Notes under the pieces: generated by a model
The model's database searches: none
Told to the model about the DNA's origin: nothing
What the model saw: the letters and a program-made list of their open reading frames with translations, nothing else
Assembly: GCA_016706255.1 (NCBI GenBank)
Contig: JADJJZ010000001.1
Location: 186,001 to 250,000, forward strand
DNA from: Bacteroidota bacterium
GTDB taxonomy: Bacteria; Bacteroidota; Bacteroidia; Chitinophagales; BACL12
Length of the DNA: 64,000 nucleotides
Reading direction: 5' to 3'
Program-made: the position numbers and the translations under genes
In this document: in pieces, positions 60,881 to 64,000 of the stretch
Numbering within the stretch: the first letter of the stretch is position 1
Layout of the letters: each line of letters starts with the position of its first letter

Positions 60881-62533
60881 TCAATTTCCAATTAAAGCAC
60901 CGATTGCAGAAATTATTAAACCAATAATTATTATGTAAATTATAAATGTAAGTTGCGGAGATAAATTATTTACCATTGCTTGATTTGCTTTACCAACACC
61001 AGTTCCTACATTATTTAAAACATTTTTTGCTTTAAACTCTACTCCTGAAATATTTTTTTCAATGCTTACAGCTAATTCTCCATCATTATTGCCAATTGGC
61101 TTGATACGTTTAAAAAAACTGTTTGAGTAAAAAGCATCCAGTTTTACTAATGTTTTTTCAAGCGTATAAAATAAACTACGTTTTAAAGCTAATTCTTTTG
61201 ATTCTGATAAGGATTTGATTAATTTATCAGTGAATATTTCGTTCAACATTTCTTTAACTTTAACTGCCTTAATATTTACCATGCCGTGTGAACTTATTTG
61301 AGAATTGATATTTTCAATCAGGTTAATTAAACTTTTTATTTCGTTTTTCTCATTATCTTTTTGTTTCTGTTTCAGTTCCAAAAGTTGTTTCAATGATTCG
61401 CTTAATTCCTTTTTTGTTTCGCTATCAACCTTTATTGTCATAGCAATTTGTATCAATAAAATTGATTCATCTAACTCACCATACTTATTCCAAATTGAAA
61501 CGGAAATACCACGAAAAAGCATTGCCATTTGATTGCGAATTTCGCTTAAAACGGAAGGAGTTTCATTTAATTCATCAATTGACAGTATTGAATTCATTTG
61601 TTTTATAATAACTTGGGGTTGCTTTGTTTTATTTTCAATTTCCTCTCTTAACTTGCGAAGGGCCATTAAGCTTATAGCATATTTTGTTAAAATTGGAGCA
61701 TGTTTTTCTTGCTCTTTTCTTTCATTATTTTTTTTATTGATGATTTTGAAATTATTCTCAAATGTTGGCCTATCTAATCCGCCAATGTTTAATGTCAACA
61801 AATATTCGGTCAAATCATTTGGAACTTGCGTTGAATCAAAAGTATCCCAAATAGAATTAGATAGATAGTTAATTGAGTGTGCAATTTTTAATATTTGGCT
61901 TTGAAAATATTGCGGCAAACAATTGAGGGTATTGGTCGGAAAGTGGTCTTTTACCAACAAAACAACTTCTTCAATGTCGTCCTCATCATAAGAAGTTTCT
62001 TCATTTTTAATGTCTTTTGTTATTCCATCAATTTCTGCAATTTTATTTTGAATGTTATTTGAAACACTCTTAAACGCAATGTTTAATTCTGACTGTGCAA
62101 TTAAAGTTGAGGTATTTAAAATTGCTTTTGTAAGTTCGACATTGTCATTTTCAAATGCAGCCAATAAGGCTTTGTCAAATCTTGGTGCAAAATATGGGCT
62201 TATGAATTTGACAAATTCGGGCAACTTAAAAATGCTGTCATGTTTGAAGTTTTTGAAAATTACCTCTTTACCACTTGCTAAAAATTCATTGAGAGGTTTG
62301 TTGTTTGCCAAATACAGATAAAATTCTTTGCAGTCATTGTTCATCAACTCGTCAATTGCTTTTTCACAATTTCCTTTTGTGAGTTGTAGTCCATAATACT
62401 CAAACGCTCCATTGTCAGACAAGTCAATATCTACAAACAATTTGCGTTTTGCCTTTTTTATAATTTCGTTATCAATGCATGTTGTGTCAGTAGCATTTGA
62501 TAGGCCTAAAATTTCGATTGGATTTACATACAT
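60881..62533 (-). CDS. J-like tail-anchored protein, first gene of the Hsp70 operon
   Basis: 550 residues. The N-terminus (NPIEILGLSNATDTTCIDNE, IIKKAKRKLFVDIDLSDNG) resembles helices I and II of a J domain, but the HPD tripeptide is missing. The middle is helical and coiled-coil rich (about 170-480). The C-terminal helix (about 527-548, LTFIIYIIIIGLIISAIGAL) is a tail anchor with only a few residues after it. As first gene of the operon it may recruit the Hsp70 to the membrane, or act as a J-like partner that does not trigger ATP hydrolysis. This is inference. Confidence 0.7.
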   Translation of the reverse strand: MYVNPIEILGLSNATDTTCIDNEIIKKAKRKLFVDIDLSDNGAFEYYGLQLTKGNCEKAIDELMNNDCKEFYLYLANNKPLNEFLASGKEVIFKNFKHDSIFKLPEFVKFISPYFAPRFDKALLAAFENDNVELTKAILNTSTLIAQSELNIAFKSVSNNIQNKIAEIDGITKDIKNEETSYDEDDIEEVVLLVKDHFPTNTLNCLPQYFQSQILKIAHSINYLSNSIWDTFDSTQVPNDLTEYLLTLNIGGLDRPTFENNFKIINKKNNERKEQEKHAPILTKYAISLMALRKLREEIENKTKQPQVIIKQMNSILSIDELNETPSVLSEIRNQMAMLFRGISVSIWNKYGELDESILLIQIAMTIKVDSETKKELSESLKQLLELKQKQKDNEKNEIKSLINLIENINSQISSHGMVNIKAVKVKEMLNEIFTDKLIKSLSESKELALKRSLFYTLEKTLVKLDAFYSNSFFKRIKPIGNNDGELAVSIEKNISGVEFKAKNVLNNVGTGVGKANQAMVNNLSPQLTFIIYIIIIGLIISAIGALIGN

Positions 62534-62827
62534 TGCTATAAGTTTATTGAATTTTCAAATTCCACTGGAAAGACGTTGGCAAAAAATGACAATTTCGGTA
62601 TAGCGAAGGGTCGGTTTGTGTTTCGGGCAAAAGCAAATGTGCCAGTTGTGTGGCTGACTAAATTTGTTTTTAAATAATGAGCGTTGGGTAAAAATAAAAA
62701 TACAGAAGCGTTGGCTTTTGGGTCGGCTGCCTGATAGTTCAATTGTCCAGTCATTTGTTTAAGTTTTATTCAGTCGTTCATAGTTGCTGTGCCGACTTTT
62801 AGGCTTGCAGGTAACTAGTTTATTTCA
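62534..62827. other. Intergenic region upstream of the Hsp70 operon, cassette-like
   Basis: It contains blocks such as GGTCGGTTTGTGTTTCGG and GTGCCAGTTGTGTGGCTG, a style of sequence often found between accessory genes in Bacteroidota. No gene is supported. A weak reverse-strand -7 candidate lies near the 62533 start. Confidence 0.4.
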
Positions 62828-63132
62828 GCAGGTTGTCCTTAAAAAACTTCTCATATTCCCAAAAAAAATGCATCCATTGAGGAGCCACGTGTTTTCTAAT
62901 TCGCCACTACCTTCACAAACCTAACCTCAATCTCAAACATACAAATTTTACTCTCAAAAATATTCCTACCCTCTCAAATTCACGGAAAACCGTTAACCCC
63001 AATCATGTCACATTTTTCAAAAAATTCAACACCCATAAACAAATACATGATCACAAAAACAATACACACACCAAACAAGCCTCCAATCTAACCCAAATTT
63101 ATCATGTCACAAAAAAGCAAATTATACGAAAA
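62828..63132. repeat. Right copy of the direct repeat flanking the Hsp70 island
   Basis: Matches the copy at 56346-56686; shared blocks include TTCACGGAAAACCGTTAA and GTCACAAAAAAGCAAATTAT. The two copies are about 6.5 kb apart and enclose the five-gene operon. Confidence 0.8.
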
Positions 63133-63135
63133 TCA

Positions 63136-63234
63136 CTGAAGTAGAATCCTGTTTCCTACAATTCCAAGCATGAAGCGTAAATTCACATTTACACCAGCAA
63201 TGGCATAGCTGAAAATCAAACGGATTCCCTTTAG
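63136..63234. repeat. 100-bp inverted-end element, unit 1
   Basis: The left end CTGAAGTAGAATCC and the right end GGATTCCCTTTAG are imperfect inverted repeats. The interior contains CAGCAATGGCATAGCTGAAA. Confidence 0.7.
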
Positions 63235-63304
63235 GGCAAGCCCTTAAATTTTAACATTACCCTTAAATTAATTTCAATCGTAGTCGAAAATGGTATCATA
63301 GCCC

Positions 63305-63403
63305 CTGAAGTAGAATCCTATTTCTCAGAATTCAAAGCATGACGAGTTAATTCACATTTACAACAGCAATGGCATAGCTCAAAATCAAACGGATTCACTT
63401 CAG
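63305..63403. repeat. 100-bp inverted-end element, unit 2
   Basis: Ends CTGAAGTAGAATCC and GGATTCACTTCAG are nearly perfect inverted repeats; the interior matches unit 1. Units 1 and 2, with their following spacer (CAATCGTAGTCGAAAA), repeat at 169 bp. Confidence 0.75.
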
Positions 63404-63470
63404 GGCAAGCCTCTAAATTCTAACATTACCATTAAATGAATTTCAATCGTAGTCGAAAATTGCAATTTAG

Positions 63471-63536
63471 CCCCGATTGCAGCGGAAACCCCGCAAGCGA
63501 GGAACGAGTGCGGAGTTGCAGTGGAAAGCGGGAGCT
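63471..63536. repeat. Dispersed repeat, AGCCCCGATTG...AAAGCGGG type
   Basis: Second copy of the repeat at 29040, with AGCCCCGATTGCAGCGGAAA at the start and GTGGAAAGCGGGAGC at the end. A reverse-strand frame through it is not a gene. Confidence 0.7.
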
Positions 63537-63569
63537 GAATTCGCTACGAAGTGCAATGTCCATGCTTCC

Positions 63570-63670
63570 CTGAAGTAGAATCCTGTTTTTTACTAAAATT
63601 GTAATTCTGCCTGAAAATCCAATTTCTACCAAAAACAAAATTCCTTATTAAAATTACGGATTCACTTCAG
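63570..63670. repeat. 100-bp inverted-end element, unit 3
   Basis: The same ends, CTGAAGTAGAATCC and GGATTCACTTCAG, surround an unrelated interior, so only the ends and the length are conserved. Confidence 0.75.
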
Positions 63671-63679
63671 GGCAGGCCC

Positions 63680-63766
63680 TTACAATAGAATCCTGTTTAC
63701 TACTAATGTCTTGCATCCTAAACGATAATGGTCGGTCTGGGGACGCGACCATTGGGGGCTGCATAT
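63680..63766. repeat. Half element plus covarying hairpin, copy 1
   Basis: ACAATAGAATCCTGTTTACT leads to a hairpin at 63727-63753 with the stem AATGGTCG / CGACCATT and the conserved GTC-TGGG-GAC tip. An almost identical copy starts at 63923. Confidence 0.8.
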
Positions 63767-63805
63767 ATAGTGACTGTTCGTTTAGAGAGAACATTTTTTG
63801 CTCCC

Positions 63806-63906
63806 ATAAAGTAGAATCCTAATTCCAAGTTGGTTTGTCATTTTACACATCGCAGCTACTTTTTTACCGGATTCAAGTTTTTCATATTATTTACGGATTC
63901 ACTTCA
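63806..63906. repeat. 100-bp inverted-end element, unit 4
   Basis: The left end ATAAAGTAGAATCC and the right end GGATTCACTTCAG flank another unrelated interior of the same length. Confidence 0.7.
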
Positions 63907-63922
63907 GGGCAGGCCCTTACAA

Positions 63923-64000
63923 TAGAATCCTGTTTACTACTAATGTCTTGCATCGTAACCGATAATGGTCGGTCTGGGGACGCGACCATTGGGGGCTGCA
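63923..64000. repeat. Half element plus covarying hairpin, copy 2 (cut by window end)
   Basis: Near-identical to 63680-63766, with the hairpin at 63964-63990; the repeat continues to the window edge. Confidence 0.8.

Noticed and set aside
63432..63638. 68-residue reverse frame
   Set aside because: It translates the AGCCCCGATTG-type repeat and parts of inverted-end units.

Overview
This window is AT-rich chromosomal DNA from a member of the Bacteroidota, probably an environmental Chitinophagales/Saprospiria-like lineage. The evidence is: many secreted proteins ending in type IX secretion (T9SS) sorting domains, Bacteroidota promoters of the TTTG/TANNTTTG type, a TonB - PstS-like - TPR cluster, and intergenic repeat types typical of the phylum. 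The finer placement is inference. No tRNA, rRNA, CRISPR array or phage module was seen.

Positions 1-28,900 are mostly chromosomal core. They hold the 3' end of tonB with a small membrane protein, a PstS-like lipoprotein and a TPR protein; a 110-bp tandem repeat array; rpsF-rpsR-rplI; an FtsX-type permease; and aconitase. They also hold a group of related T9SS cargo proteins (four here, a fifth at 43 kb), a kelch protein, a CotH/lamin-tail surface protein, two yceI loci each beside a small membrane protein, and a beta-barrel porin. The second yceI promoter region carries two palindromes, one of them CRP/FNR-like.

Positions 28,900-41,500 alternate ordinary genes with a dispersed hairpin repeat. 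The genes are a diheme cytochrome c, a DinB-like protein, a thioesterase with its TetR regulator (sharing two near-identical operators), a delta-60 repeat protein broken by one base in a T run, an FG-GAP protein, a DUF1826 protein and a transglutaminase-like protein. The repeat has a conserved tip, covarying stems, and a composite form with two inverted hairpins 138-139 bp apart.

Positions 41,500-64,000 are accessory. Small genes are separated by repeats and by large attC-like imperfect palindromes, with no integrase in view. The main modules are: a HTH-ImmA/IrrE plus PIN toxin-antitoxin-like pair; a divergent five-gene operon combining a Pycsar nucleotide cyclase and its membrane effector with a DUF2188 protein, an LRAT/HRASLS-like protein and an E2-like/SEC-C protein; an IS1182-like transposase remnant; an unrecognised two-gene membrane operon; a two-gene cassette; and a five-gene operon of a J-like tail-anchored protein, a GrpE-like protein, a divergent Hsp70, a TerB-like protein and a small membrane protein. 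The last lies between two diverged direct repeats. The Pycsar-E2-LRAT operon and the Hsp70-GrpE-TerB island are the best candidates for undescribed systems.
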